From NCBI GenBank assembly GCA_029959195.1, contig CP114120.1, forward strand, positions 2,294,001 through 2,358,000: DNA of 64,000 nucleotides. Direction: 5' to 3'. This document shows, piece by piece, positions 1 through 15,000 of the stretch; positions within the stretch are counted from its first letter, which is position 1, and every line of letters starts with the position of its first letter. The notes below the pieces were generated by a model, which did no database searches, had not been told where the DNA came from, and worked only from the letters and a program-made list of their open reading frames with translations. Position numbers and translations under genes: made by a program. The stretch is from Dictyophora rubrovolvata. Lineage: Eukaryota > Basidiomycota > Agaricomycetes > Phallales > Phallaceae.

Positions 1-3000
1 ATAGGAGTAACTGAACTCAAAACTGATTCTTAGTTTGAATAACAGGGGAAAAGGTTTCAGATTGTGGTACTTGAAACTTGAAAGTTATTATACCACAAGA
101 CTCGACGACGTTGAAACGTCCGAAATGTCCGACCGAGTATACTCACCGATCAATACCCAAATCCGTCATCTGTCTAGGAATAAATATGTATTCAAGTCCC
201 CTAATTCTTTTATGAAAAACAATGCAGGGTCGGTCGCGGAGCTCTAGACTTTGTGATGTTGTCACTTTTATGCACGACCCTTTGGCTACAACTGCCCGCT
301 TCGGAAGTCAGATAAGTACATAAGGATAAGTAAGTGTCATAAGACTCGGGTAAGGGGAGGTAAGGGAAAATTTGTGGGGTGCTCAGTTTGTCGCCTTATG
401 TGCGTGAATTACGTTAGATGTAAAACGGGTTCAAACTTCAGCATGCTCATTCAATTCCCACATTGCACAAAGCGATGGTTTTTTTTGCTCTTACCCCTAC
501 TGAACTACTCGGGTCCACTTCCAGAATCAATGATTAATCCGAACCGCAAAAAGGACTGTCATGATAAACCAATTAAAAAAGCGGATATGATCTCATAACG
601 GTATCCGAGTCCTTCAACGTTTATCCATCCAGAAATTGACCCGAAGTTTCGTACCGAGATAAAACTCCAGGATTATGCCTATACATAACATACCTCGAAT
701 TTATCAAGACATTTAATTTTTTTGCACGCTTTGAATTCAGCGAACACTACTCGCGTCAAAAAAGATAATGAAAGAAGGAATGGTGGGTTCCTCCGAAGTT
801 TACTCGTATTCATATGGATATTGCGATCTGATCAATTTATTAACTGCTGAGTGAGAAAGAAGGAAAAGCACTCGAGGTCTATTTACTCGAACTCGGCCCG
901 TTTTCTCCTTGAAGCCTCTAACTAAGCACGATTGCAAGGAAAATCCGTCCGACTGTAAGCTCGAGGCACATTAAAGCACGTTTGTTCGGAATGATCCAGT
1001 TTTTTCTTATAAGTACATATGCGTACATACTCCATCTGGGAATTATCCCAGCCAAGTTAATATCAGTCTCCTTATTTGGATTCCCGATATGAAATACCAT
1101 TTCTTCCATTCATGTAATTCGAAAACTTGGGGGTAATACTGATAAGCTGTTTTTTTTTTCCTTGCACCTTTCGGCACGTTGTTCGGAGGAATGTATAAAA
1201 TGCTCGGAAAAGACATTTCAGCGACCAGTCATGATCGGTGACTGGGTGGTGCAATTCCGCGAGTCTTCGTAAGAACGTAATTTTGGTTACGCTTATGGAT
1301 GGATTGTCCGTTGTCCGTCGTGTGTATAAGAACGTTGAAACTTGAAAGACTTCTTTTTATTGTCAGCTTCATGATGATGGAAGAAGTCGTATTTGGAAAA
1401 AATTTGACGCTGGCTATGGCCGATGCCTCCGCGGCCAACTGAGGCCTTACGTAAGTCCCTCTGTTTCTTTTTTTGAAACCTCTTGTTCAGCAAATGGGCA
1501 TAGCAGTGCACGTCTGATTTGGTCTCATGGCTCTTGTTCGTTTTAATTGTCTCCTATTGAATCTGGGGTTCTTTGATTCTTATTATATTAAAAAGTTCTA
1601 GACCCGTTCACTTTATTGCAAAAAGCTCTTTAGCAGCAATGTTAAAGTCTTAAAGATCAGCACTCAAAAAGCGAAACAAAAGGTCCGTTCAGTTGTAAGT
1701 AATAACTTGAAGAAGGTTATCTGAATAACCTTCCGACCACCCTCGAAATATGGAGCTAACAAGCTGTTCTTCAGCTAGTGCCAGCCTGTGTGTTCCGATC
1801 TCGAGTCCAGACCTCAAAAGTTACAACTCTATTTCAAGTTCACCTCCAAACAAGAGTCTGGGCCCATGAATCGCATTTACGCCGACGTTATTCAAGTAAC
1901 ACTAGACCTCTGATCTTCCAAGCTCCGAATTGCCCTTCTCCCTCAATTGTTCTATCCCACTTTATTTCATCTCCATTAAAATTCACCAATCAGTGCCTCG
2001 CAAGTCGCAAAAAGTGTGCATAATGTATCAATCTGTTGTTGATTCGTTTCCATTCCAGGAACAATCATCGGAAAATCTGGTGATGCATTATGCTCCTCTT
2101 TGAGCTTTTGACCTTCTTGAAAGCTTACTTGAAATGTTAACCTACAGTCACCAGTTGTTAAGTTACGGGTAGACTCGGGGATATTAAACGTATCAATACC
2201 GATGGTTCCGAGTTGATAAGGACAAGTCTGTATTTGTGTACAAAACATAACTCGTAAACATAGTTCTAAACAAAAACGGGCGTATAATTATAGGCTACGT
2301 TACCGTCGCCCGTGCGTGCGTATATCTGAAGACTCGGGAAAGAAAACACACAATCCCTCGAATATCACTCGACGACGTGTCAGACCTGTCAGGAATTGTC
2401 AGGCGTGATTCGTGAAACGATATCTGCACTCAACCCCATTGGACGAATCACGACACCACCCATGCCAATGAAGCCCCATGGGTAATAATATATGAATATC
2501 GGAAATTTCCGACTCGATCGCAGGCTTGCTAATTTGTTACCATCCCTGCTTCACCTAACGTATGACCAGCACTCCAGCACTCATCATCCCAATTCTCGTG
2601 AAGGATTTTTTTTCTTATCTCAATAGTTAGTTCTGGTTTTGATTGATTTGTCGAACCCGGCTAGCCTTTTTTACGGATCACTCATCGAAAGCTCATTTTA
2701 TAAATTGCCATATTTTTTTCCCCCTTTCTTTATCAGGGTGTACGTTATATCACATGATGACGGCCTCCGAGCCTTTTTTTGCCTGCCAGTGCGTGGCTGC
2801 ATTGCCAGGAACGTTCATTAAGAAATAAAAACTCCGGGACGTGGAATTTTCCCTGTTTATGAGTTTTGTGGCTTATCCGTTATATTTATGCCTGCAAACA
2901 TCGGATATAAGCTATTTTCTGTTCTCTTATGAATGTTTATCAGCGATCAATGTTTACCGTTGAAGGAATCTTGCCTGGCCTCCCTTATTAACCTGAGCAA

Positions 3001-6000
3001 TAATACTGAGCGAGCTCTTAGTCCAATAATTTCTTTGGGGGGCACAAGGGGATATATAATCAGTGCTGTAATCCTGTGCTAACGCTTCCAAACGAGAGGT
3101 TATATAACTGGTGAACATTCAATTTATTTTACTAGGCGAAAAAGAATTCTCAAGCTTCAAGCCAGGACGTATATGATGATGTTTCGCCCACCGCAGCCTA
3201 ACACGCTAACCATTAGTTGGCTTTAGCTCAAGCGTGAGCCAGAATAGCTATTTCTCACAACGATATGTCAAATTTTTTTAGGCATGCGGACGCTATTGTC
3301 AGTTAGTTTAATTTTGAACTCTGCCGACACCTCGAGGCACGTACTAGCAAGGTGGATTTACAACGCCGCTCAAAAAATCGCTAATCTCATCAGAATTTTG
3401 GCTAGAGAAGCTATAAGTCTGAAAAAAAATTCATTGTATGATGCGTTTCTTTATTTTTTTTCTTTCTAAGGTGTATTTATAGTTAGTCTTACGGCACTGA
3501 TCAATCTAATGGGATTATGACCTAAAGCTTTTGTATGAAAATCCGTTTAATCCTTTTTAACATGATGAGAGGAAATCACTTGTAAACGACGTCGTGCAAT
3601 ATAGTCCCTTAAAGTTCTCGAAGTGAGGTGAGATCTATTCGCAGGCTCCGGACTTATAAGTAACCGGTACGGTTGTTCACAAACGTACGAGTCGAAAACC
3701 GCCGTCGCGTCTCGTTACTTATGAATGAAAATGATTATCGTACCAACCTAAATGAGGCGCATTAGTTAACATTGTTGAGTCTTCAATTCCAAATAACGAT
3801 AAGGATAACTGAACATGCTGATCAAGCCTATTCTGATAATTTCAACAGCGACCAGATACCGATAAAGCAACGAACTTAACTATCAGAAGCTACCAGTACT
3901 AAAATCGAGACCAGAATTATCAAACGGTGATGTTTATTCGTACTAGTGCTCATCCATCCCGCTCACAAGCTGGCACTGATGTCTATTTCTCCGAATTATC
4001 TTCCCCCGAGCCTTGCAACTTATCTGCGTCGAACCCCGGATGCGTCAACCTACGGAATCTTCGCAATTCCGAATTAGGATCGGATGTTCCTTAAACATTA
4101 AAATTTCCCAAACAGAAGTTAATGTCAAGTTGATTTATGTAAGTAGTATGTACGTTTTATATTCATGGCTCATTTTTTTGTGATTCAAATGGCGACACAT
4201 GTATGTCCTCGCAGCGAACTTGAATGTGGAAGGCACCTTTGAAGAGTGTTGTCGCTTATATTATGGCAATACAGTGTGGGCACTAAGTGTCACTGAGTAC
4301 TGAGTAATAACTAAAGCTATAGGAGTTTAAAAAGTTGAACGTGCGTCAAAAACTCCGGTATGTACTATGTAGCGGCGCTACTTCAATTGTCGTGATGTCC
4401 TATGAATTATCTTTCTAACATGAAAAACCAGTAAGGGTTAAAACTGCTTTGATGATAACTGAGTATGTATATCCGTACCTACTGTGGCTTTATATGGCAC
4501 GTACAGAATCCCATTGTTTAAATTGACAAAAATACAATGGGTAAGTTGGGGAGTCCGGTCCGGTAAGACCAGCAAAATCTGGAAAAGCTTCAATGATCAT
4601 GATTGTGTAACCGTACTAGTTCTATTCATTGGATCGAGAAACATTTAAAAAAGGGTTTGCCCTTGAAACCGAGAACCAGACTGGACAATTCAATTCAACT
4701 CGTTTTACGACCGGCATCGGATCTGAAACCAAGTAGTCTTTATCAGTTGAGGTCACGGTAAGATTTATTACCCCATGGTACTGTGTCCATTCGACCACAG
4801 CATGGCAATAGCAACAGTAACTAGGATGTTAACTCTTAATGGACACGGGGAGAATTTTGGCCAATCGATATCAATACGGAAATCCGAACCTCAATTAAAC
4901 GTCTTCTCCCCTCAAATGATGATGAGAGACAACTTAATTCCCGGGACTCAGTGCTGGTTTACGGAGTCGTACATCAACATCAAAAGATCGACACCATGTA
5001 TTTGTTTATTTGTAATGCTCACAAATTTGTTGTGGATGATTATACAAAGCTCGGGCCAGAATGCTTTAACGTTGCTTCGCTAACGATATAATTTGAAATC
5101 GAGAAAGTGCTGCGCTAGTGATTAAATAAAGTTAAAGTAGCAGTGCATGTACCTACGCAGTATCTGGGGTCAACCGAATTTCGAAGTATCGCTTCATCAT
5201 CGTTGGGAAATCGCGGCAACCATCAGTTCCTGATTATTGCAAAGATAACTGAACAGCTCAACCCCCCCCCCATTAGGAATGAGTGGAGTTTAACAGTTCT
5301 TTTCGAACAGTATCAAAGTGATGTTCACGAAACACAATCCAGTGATGAAGGAAGAACAATCCAAAACTGGACTTGTCATAAGCAAACAAAAATTTATACA
5401 TTCACATTGTGGCGTATTATATTAGATGTACATAGCTCGAGCGCGCTGATCTCCCGGCTCTGTGGACGCAAATTATTCGATGTATCTGATGGTTGATTTC
5501 ATTTCCCACTTCCCCCGTAATTTAAATGTGCCGGCGGTGGTAAAGTTGGGCTGTTGGGCTGACCGCCTGATTGTATTATGTACAGGGCAGGTAATATTGA
5601 ATACTAATAGTACTATTAGTCTGGCGGCCTTCATCAGATGATGACTCGACTCAGTCAAGTTGATATTTAACAAGCCAGAACAGTTATCCGTGCATGAATC
5701 ATGAGGAACGCTACAAGGGTTTGTCACGAATTTAATAAAAAGGTCAACGTGCCCACTGGGAACCGAGTCGGCGCGGGGGTGGGCTTGGGCTTACTATTAT
5801 TGTAGTTGTTGTCGGAATTATGAAGCCTCCAGTAGCGTTTATAAGTTGGCTGATATCTCCGCATTTGGAACGATACGCATTTTTGGAGTTAAGGCCTGAT
5901 TCAAAAATGACGCGTCCAATGCGGTTCTTATCTGACACTCAGACCGCGGCCAAAGCCGAAGCATGTGATTTTTGGGGGTTATCGAAGGCTTATAAGGTAC

Positions 6001-9000
6001 CCAGTAACCTAATTTGTGCATTGCGGATTTCTCGGACTCGGAGGCGAGTTTTTTTTTGGACTGTAGAATATCAGCCAATTGTGTTCTTTGTGAAAGATTC
6101 AGAAAAACTGGGCTTGCTATTTACATAAAGAAACCATCGCTCAAAACGAGTTTGCAAAGTGTTGAATTTCTAAACCTCGCACGTTGTGATTAGTCGCGAG
6201 AGTGAGAGTGAGGAAATAAAAAAGATAAAACAAGGGGAGAAACCTCGCCAATTACATAAAAGATATTGTGCAGGGCCTTTTTGTCTCTAAATTGGGAATT
6301 TCTTTCAGTCAAACGTTGCTGATTCCGGTAATGAGTTCATTCAAGTGTGAGGCCTGTGAGGCCTTACATTATCACAAGGAAAAGTTGTGGTAAAAGTTTC
6401 TGAGCATGTGACCCCTCAAGACCTCCAGACTCCCTCACTTCGCTGTTCGCGGGAACAGATGTCTTTTTTCAGAGACGAGACTAGAAGTTAATTTTGCAAT
6501 GACCGGATTTCATTGATCAGCTGGCCTAGTGGTATCGTTGAGGGATTGACAAATCAACATCAAGGAGATGGAGTACGCACCTGCTAATCACGGATAAGAC
6601 TTTATCAATTATTGCAATGAAGATAGATATGTTTAAGCGTATGCCACATTTGCTTTATCTGAAAATGGCCGGAGAATTTCAAAATTGGGATTAAAGGGGC
6701 ATTGCTTAATTGTCGATATTTGGAATGGGTTTGGTTCAACTAGTATGTTGATAATGCCAGGACCAAACCCGTAACGTTAAACACGTGTACGGCATCTCAA
6801 CTTACTTACCAATGGAATGAGATTGCGCAGTTGAAAATTTCAGTCAACAGTGTGATGGAGTCCCGGAAGTTGATGTGAGTTTGTAAATCGGAATTCGTGG
6901 CAAGGAATTTTTTTAGACCTTACTCTGAATGGTTGTTAGAAGTAATTAATATTAGGAAGGCTTTCATCATCTCATAGATTTCTTACTTCGCGAACGTTCT
7001 ACTAGTGTCGTAGGGATTTTGGAAGAAAGGTGATGTAAATGATTCATCTGAGTCGTCGAAGACAGCTCTAGACTCAATACGTCATTTTGCAAAGACTTCC
7101 TTGGAGAGTGTATGACGATATGCCTAAAGGGTTGCAGCAAGCTGAAGGTGAGTATGACGCAAATACCCAAGGGTAAAAAAGCCTCACATAACCTGGTACC
7201 CAGAGCCTTTGTTTTCCAAAAAAACGACCCGACCCATAATGTAATTCACCCACATAACCGTTTGAAGCTATTACTTCATTCATACATCTGAAAATACACA
7301 TCAAACAACTGTCAAAGGTACATGGAATAAGTCTTACGATTACAAACCGTCGTTATCTGTACCTCAGGCTCGGTAGCACTTTACCTTACAGGTATGCTTA
7401 TAGCCTCAATTAAGCGGTTTCAGTCCACCGTTTCAGCACCCATTATGACACATCTTCAAATGACACATGTGAGCTTGGCTGCTCAGTGCTCAGTGCTCGG
7501 CGCCCAGTACTTAGCCCTCATCCAGTCCGATATGGGATATGGGTATGAGGACAACAAGCCCATCAGAATCGCTGACGCTTGCCCGGACCCCCCGTCCCAC
7601 CCAACGCAATATGAAGATAAGTTCACAAAGGCAGTGTGGGGCGAGTTGCCCTGTCCTGAGGCCGATTTAATTTAAGGATTGAAGATCCGGTGCAGGTAAC
7701 ACAGCCCTGCACGTATCTTCGTTTTTTCTCTCTCTCGGAGACATGTAGCGAGATCTTATGACAATCGGACAATTAATCAAATTACAATGGGCTCGTGCGG
7801 ACAACTCACTTCATTCTTTTAATGTCATGTGTAAAACCCAATGTTGACGGTGGAGTCCAAGCTGCAAGGCGCTGCGCAGAAAGAGCTTAGCCACGTGACT
7901 GTGACATATATGTGACCAGCGTCAAACGGTCCTCAGGCTTCTGCTTGGCTTCTGCAATGTGTGCATCGGAATTTGTGGAACGGCCGGTGCGCATTAAAGC
8001 TGGACAGCAAACCGCGAACGTAAGTAATAGAAAATTTAATTGCGAGAGGCCTTGAATTTAATGAACTTGGTTGTAGATTGTATGTAATGCGCTGAAAACC
8101 CTAGAGCCTAGGTCATAGATGGGCCTGCTAACTCTTCCCCATGACCCCCAGCCTGAAAAGTTCAACCCATATCCTTGCTGCAGTCTTTGAATCTTTGCCG
8201 AGGGTCAATTTCTTTGAAATGTCGTCTAGTCTTTATGGATCTAGGGCATCCAATCACCGCCGCAGAGCTGTCCGAATTCCCTTCAAGTCCGTAATGGCTC
8301 GAGCTGTGTTAGATTCAAGGCGCGGTTTCTGGAACGGCTACTGTTTTTAGCAATGGATACAAGTCATTGGGTACGTCAAATGCCCATCGTAATTGACGGT
8401 CCTTAAAAAAAATTTCATTTAACAAGATGGCCATTGACACTAATTAAATGACACTGGTCGCATGATAACTGAGAGCTACGTATCGACCTGTTACGACCTC
8501 CAGATAACACGGTTACGGCTTGTTTTTGACAATGATAATTTTCAAGAGGCCAGACCGGTTCCATAAAAGATCCTGTACCCCACGGGCAGGAATCCATCAT
8601 GGGGGTGGCGGGTGGCTTGTGTTAAGACCACGTTTTCTTGAACCGATAAGTCAACTTATCTTCTACAGTACAGCTTACCTTTGTCCACCTCGTCATTGTT
8701 TTCCTTTCAAAGTCATTTATAATTCCATACCCCGGAACTACTGATTCAAGATTGTTTTGATATGTCATCGTTTCATTATCACTTATTAATTGCCGTCTTT
8801 TACATATCCGGCGAACTGAGTCAGATCTCTCAATTATAAAATTGGAGAGTGGCGCAGGTGGTAGAAAGAAAGTTTAGGAAGTCGGATACTCCGAATCACC
8901 GATCCAGCGGCTCAATCTTCATCACAGTCAAAAGGCGTCCGCATCAGTTATTGAGCTGATCACGACAGACACTTACCCTGTCAAAAAATGACCGTACATT

Positions 9001-12000
9001 GACAAGCGATAACCTATTTTCCCTAATCAATATAAGACCAGGAAGTGGAAGGGTCAGACAGACAAGGTCTCCTTTAGGTCCTGGGTCTGCTTTATGGAGT
9101 TTCAAGACTGGTACATCCGGTCTTAGGTTTCATTTTCATTCAAAAGAAATATAACTCATAAGCTAGTAATAACTTAATCCTGATGATTACAAGGCCATTT
9201 TGCGGTCGATTATATTACTCCCCGCGGGGAATGTGAGTTCCCCCCATGACACTTTGATGTCACCCGTGAAACGTGCCTCGGCCCACAGGCTAAATATAGA
9301 AAAATACTTGGAAGTGATTCAAAGACCCTAATTTGCAATAGGATTTATATGCGGTAGCTCAACACACCTACCGCCTAATGACATGTCGCCGGAGATGGAA
9401 TCGACGTTGACTGATTCTAAAGCTACATATTTCACCTGACATTTCCGAAATACGCAAATCTTTCCATAAGGATTCGGAATTAAGTAACCCCGGTTTTTCT
9501 CCCCATTGAATTGGCAATTCGTGACAAATCAAATTCTAAACATAGTTTTGCAGTTGGCAAATGCGTCTGCCGCTTTACCAGTACTACCGTGGATCTTGAG
9601 CGCGTTCCTTAGCCATGCTCCGCTCGCACTGGACAATATCATCAATCTTGAGTATGTGGTTGTTTTTGGGCTACGGCGGAAGAAGCGGAAGAAAGGCTTT
9701 CTCTGTCCGGTTTCATTCAAGCGGTTTTGTCTTCGTATAATAAAGCGCGCTTCCCATTGAATCGACCTCAGCCTCTTATATGGACTAGAACTTCTTTTTC
9801 TTTACCCGATAATCAGTCTGAGTCTGGTGACCACCCATGGTGCGAAATAAGCTCATGATTTGTTTCAGCTGCGGAGAGTTCTAGTCTTTTGAGAGTTAAT
9901 TAAAGAACGGACTTTTATTGGCACTAGTTTATCATCAGAAAAATTTTCCAGAAAAAAATGTGTAATGAATGAGCAGTCATACATATATGTGGGCTCTTCC
10001 ACTTCGAAATATTCGACCACTTTAAATAGCTGTAGAGAGTCCGGGATTCTCTGGTTGACAGCAAACTAAAAACCGCCCATGTCTTCAGTTCAGTAGTATA
10101 CTATCGACTTGCTTCCAAAAAGACAACCCATATAACTGACATGAGGCAATGCTTCAGCTGCTAGAAGTTGTTAGTCGTAGTTTTCGAAGAGAGGACTTCG
10201 TACAGACTATTCCAAAAAGAAAAATAAACCTTGATCATCTCCGCTCTCTTCCATTATACCCTGGTATAGCAAATTCCACTGGTCACCGTGAAAACTGACA
10301 ATTTGTTCAAGCTCCTCTTCTGTTGATGGCATACACTACCACAAACAAAATGGGACAGCTCGTCCGGTGAATGTGAACTCAAGAGGTATTGTTTCCCGAC
10401 GGTTGTCGGGACTTTGGACATGTAAGATGACAGATACGGAGACAAGCTGTTCAATGAAAGGGGCCGGCGCATATGATGTTCCTATCCTATCCAAATGTCT
10501 ATACGTTTACGGCATTGTCCGGACGTCACCGCACATGTTTACACGCTGGAGCATCAAATACGTGCTTATGCGACCGTTAATGATAGAGCACGTGAAACAA
10601 TATCCTGATAAATGATGAGTGTTGATCGTCTGTTCCCAATGGCATTGCGTCTGTTCCAAGTTCCAACTTGAAATTTCCACGGTCGTGTTGCCACTGCCCA
10701 AGTTACCAAGCTAACGGTTACAGTGACAGGAAATCGACTTATCCGCCGTTCAATTATAAATGCTTCCCATCAGGTAAGCCCCAACAAGTACAAGATAACC
10801 CCGTCAGATAAGGGTTTGATGGAACCACTGAAGGGACAGTTTCCACGATTTCAGAACCAGAGTTGAAAATAGCGTTCTGTTGAATCGCGCTGGATTCGGA
10901 CTTGAGCCTTTTTTGCCCATACATATGTGCCATATAAATACTCAACAATACGATGACGACTGAAAAGGCGATCACTGGCTCTGTGGTCCAACGTTGAGTT
11001 CGAATAGGAGGCGTAAATCATATAGAGAATCGATATCGGAATTTTAGTACAGTACCTGAGATATTGACCATACTAGATTGGATCGATTATACGCCACGAT
11101 CCCCTTCAGCCCGAGCGTTGAGTCAATTAGTATATATCACACCAAAAATGGATCCATTGAGTAAGATTATAATTGGTTAATCACTTCTTTTGCTGCAAAA
11201 TAACAAATCCGCGCATTGTAGGTGGGCCGCCCGGTCCGTGTCTATAGCGTTGCAGCAAGGACCCAGACGTTTGAGACTTCGAGATGGTCGGACTAACATA
11301 ATTCCCGACTTAAGGATCTTGACAAAGATAAACCGGTTGAAAACAAGTTGATCTATTAAAATAGCAGTTGCGACGACACCTGTCTTGAACCTTGATAACA
11401 AAAAACGCCAGGAATGTTGAAAGTAAAGTGGATTCCCATTTAAAGTCAATAAACGTTCATTAAAAAAGGCGGTATATGTAATGATTTGAGAAGAAGTTAA
11501 ATAAATAAAAGCACATTCCCTTGAAGAGCTGGCTAAAAGGAGCCATGAAACTTGAAATTTTTGGGAAAGCAGTTACAAGTCGCGGACGGCGGCCATCGGC
11601 CAAAGCCAGTCGGACAATAAAATTGCTTTTGCCGCACGTCGGCAAGCCGCAAAAGACCATGTGGTTGAAAGTCCTGTCGAAGTCCACAAGGTAAGTACAT
11701 CAGTCTAATTTAGAGTTTGGCATTTTTGAACTCGGCAGTTCAAAAAGAACAGATTCATATTCAAGAATAACTTCTGTTTGTCGCCTTTCAAGACAGGGGG
11801 CTTACTTATTTGCAGTGCCACAGGTCTCTCCTAAGCTTTAAGTCCAAGGTTCAAAGTTGAACGTTCAATGTTCAAATTATGTACTTAAGTCTTAGTGTTC
11901 GACGTTTGTAATTCAACTTGGCCTCGATGTCATCACCGGTATATGAAAGATAAGTTTCAATTGTATCACGACCGTTCTTTGATGCATATCTTCAACAGAT

Positions 12001-15000
12001 GTCCCCCTATGTCAATGTTACTTTCCCTCTTTGATTGATCACTAGATTATCCGTTTTGTCCTAGAGTGGCTGCAGAGTGTTTCATTGATGTTCCTTGGAT
12101 CCAAAAGGATTCCATCCAACTGTCGCCTTCATTCTTCTTCTTTGTCGCACATTTGTGCTAACGTGATCGTTACTTTCCCGTATGTGCGTGGTTCTTATCT
12201 CGTTGATCTGTTCCTAAAAGCATTATTCGAGAATCGCGCTGAATCTCATTGTTTCATTGAGACAAGTCCAGGCAAAAAACCAGGTGTGCCTGCGTTTTTT
12301 TCACGCGGTAATCGAACGGTGGGGCGGCACCAGATAAGCCTGGCACTTGACCCAACTTAGGCTAGATGAGTGGTCGACTAATTCAAAACTAAAATGATGC
12401 TGCGCCTCGAAACCAGGTGATTGTTCATATTAGACCATACAGGGCTCCGAGTCGGTGAGGGTCCAGGGGAGCGGGATGATCATTTGCCCAGGTCACAGAC
12501 TTTCAAGCTTACGCATCCTTTTATTTCCAAAAAACGGCAATGATCATGATCTTACGTCCCCGCTATCTTGCTTTCCTCTCCGGATCCATCCGTCCTTTCA
12601 ATTTCAATATATTATTGGACGAAGCGAAACAGCGCTGCCAATCCTCACCAATCAGATCATGTTTCCGTGCCGAAGCTTCCCCGCATTTCCCTGTCTCCTT
12701 ATGTCTATATGGATTATTTCGCCTGGGGTAGGTCGATTGTCGGTATGGTTGATGGCAGTTTAATATTAGCCAATAATTACAGTTTCCCCTTCTACTTTGC
12801 TTTCTCTCAGGTTTTTTTATAGCCATGGTTGCAGAAGACCATTACGTCCATAAAGCAGATGATACGCGACCCACTTGGTTCATCACAAGACTTGCCAACG
12901 AGAAGAGCAGCGAACTACGGTATTTTGATTGAAAGTCATCAAGCCATCGTCGTTCTTGTTATGTTGCTAATGCAACTCTATATTCTTATTTGTGGACCGA
13001 CTTCGCCCGTCGCCCTACAGCTGTGCCAACACATTCATCTGCTATTAGCTGCGCTCAAAACACATTTATGCCCCAAAGCATACATGTTTCCGCCTTGTTA
13101 TCACCGACAATACAACCCACAGTACCTTTTCTACCCCTCATCCATTCGTCAACGCTGAAAATGTTTCCAAATCCATCCGGCATGTCCACGCAGTCTTGAT
13201 GCTCCGGTATTAGATGGAGAAAGCCTGATCTATTTTTTTTATAGCTGCCTGTTCCCGTCGTTTTTTCCCGAGGCTTGAGCTTGAGGTCTCAAGGTTCCCA
13301 ATCTTCCCCGTAGTTGGAGTCATGCTGGCAGTGTATTTTGGTTGTGAAACCACAGGTGATTCAATAAGATGACTTATATAAGTGGTAAGTTTATTTACAT
13401 GATAACCGGTAACCCCTTACACAACTTCTGAAAGTTTTTTTTACAGTTACGTACCGAAGCTGCGCCTTTGCAGATCCCGCCCGGGTTTTTAATTCTCCAA
13501 TGCTCGTGTGCAGCATATCCTTAAAAAAGCTGAGAATTTTTTTTGGAACGTTACCAGCTGACAAGGGTCGAGCTTTAAGGTGAGAAAAATGGTTGATCAG
13601 CAGTGAGGTCACTATGGGAAAATGTTTGCGTACAAGGCCATGTCCAAATGCTTCTCCGTGAAGGTTCCGTTAAGTCCGTCCATGCATAAATATTATTCCG
13701 GTGCTATTCACAATACTTCGGGACTCCAAGAGCTTTCAGTTCACTCTCAAGGTCTGAGTCATCGTGTACTGCGGATCATATCCTTGACCGCATCTAAGGG
13801 TGAGCTCGTGACCATGGTGATATTCATGTTCAATATTTGTATATTGCCGAAACTCTCTCCGCACAATATTGGAAAAGCCTTTATTCATGTCATCTGATTT
13901 TGTAAGGGACAGTCCTGAGAACGCAAAGTCTTGAGTTTGTCCGGCACTCATAAATAAATTCAAGTCTGTTTTCCATTTCTAGAACATTTTAGGTAAAGAG
14001 TGAGTTTTGCCCAATGTCGTCGCGCGAATTGACCCCTATTGAAGACGCGTATTTGAAGAAACGCGAGTTATGTAATATTCACGTGACCTTTTTTGACTGG
14101 TTCAAAGTTCAAACACTATTGATCCGAGAAATCTCTGCGCAAAGGTCCGAGGAAAACGAAACTTATTAGCATTCAAAACACCAGCCATGACAAGTCTTAT
14201 ACCGGCAGCTCAATTTTGTCAAGGCTAGTCCACGATATTTCCATTATATCGCAACTTGGCGTTGAGGTGATTGGCACTAGACTGAAATTGGCCGCTGAAC
14301 ACGAGGCTGCAAGCATGTCAAGGTCCTCAAGTCCACGACGGCAATAACACGCAATGTAAACATCATTCCGACACGTTTTTGCATGCGCTGTCTAGATTAA
14401 CTCTTGAGGGTCAGATCTTAATCGAACTGCCCGTGGCCTTGTTATGCTTGCCCAAGATAATCACCAGGAAAATTTTTTCAGCCCGGTTGTTTCAACATGA
14501 CAAACATCGTCTTTTTTTGCTTTGCAGGTCAAACTCCTATCAGATACCAAGCTTCTTTGGGTAGTGCATTAGTGGGGGGAGAGCTTTCAGCATGCTCTCA
14601 TGAACAAGATTGGCCAGTGTAATTCTCAATAGTCGGATATTCAAGTTTTATCGGTACATTATCTGTCCTTCCTACCCCCGCTCAGCTACTTACTCGTTTT
14701 TCCTTTGAGCTTCTTCCATTGACAAGAAGGTTATCACGCAATAGCAACCCTTCGGCCATCATGGCACTAAAGTGGTGTGTTCATGTCCTCCAGGTGGACT
14801 TGTTAAGTTCTTTCTTCCGTTAGCACCATTTTAAGTCCGTACTTATTCTAGTCTGCAGCTAGATCTTCCGTTGAGTATGAAAAGTATCATTGTGATACTA
14901 TTTTCTTTTTGGAAATGAAATACCTCTTCCGTCGCTTATCAGGTTCCGATTAAGAAAGATTACACGTTGAGAAAGTTCGCAGATTGCCACAATCCCTCTT

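Noticed and set aside
6519-6600. TGGCCTAGTGGTA resembles a tRNA A-box
   Set aside because: No B-box (GGTTCGANTCC) or matching acceptor stem follows at a suitable distance.
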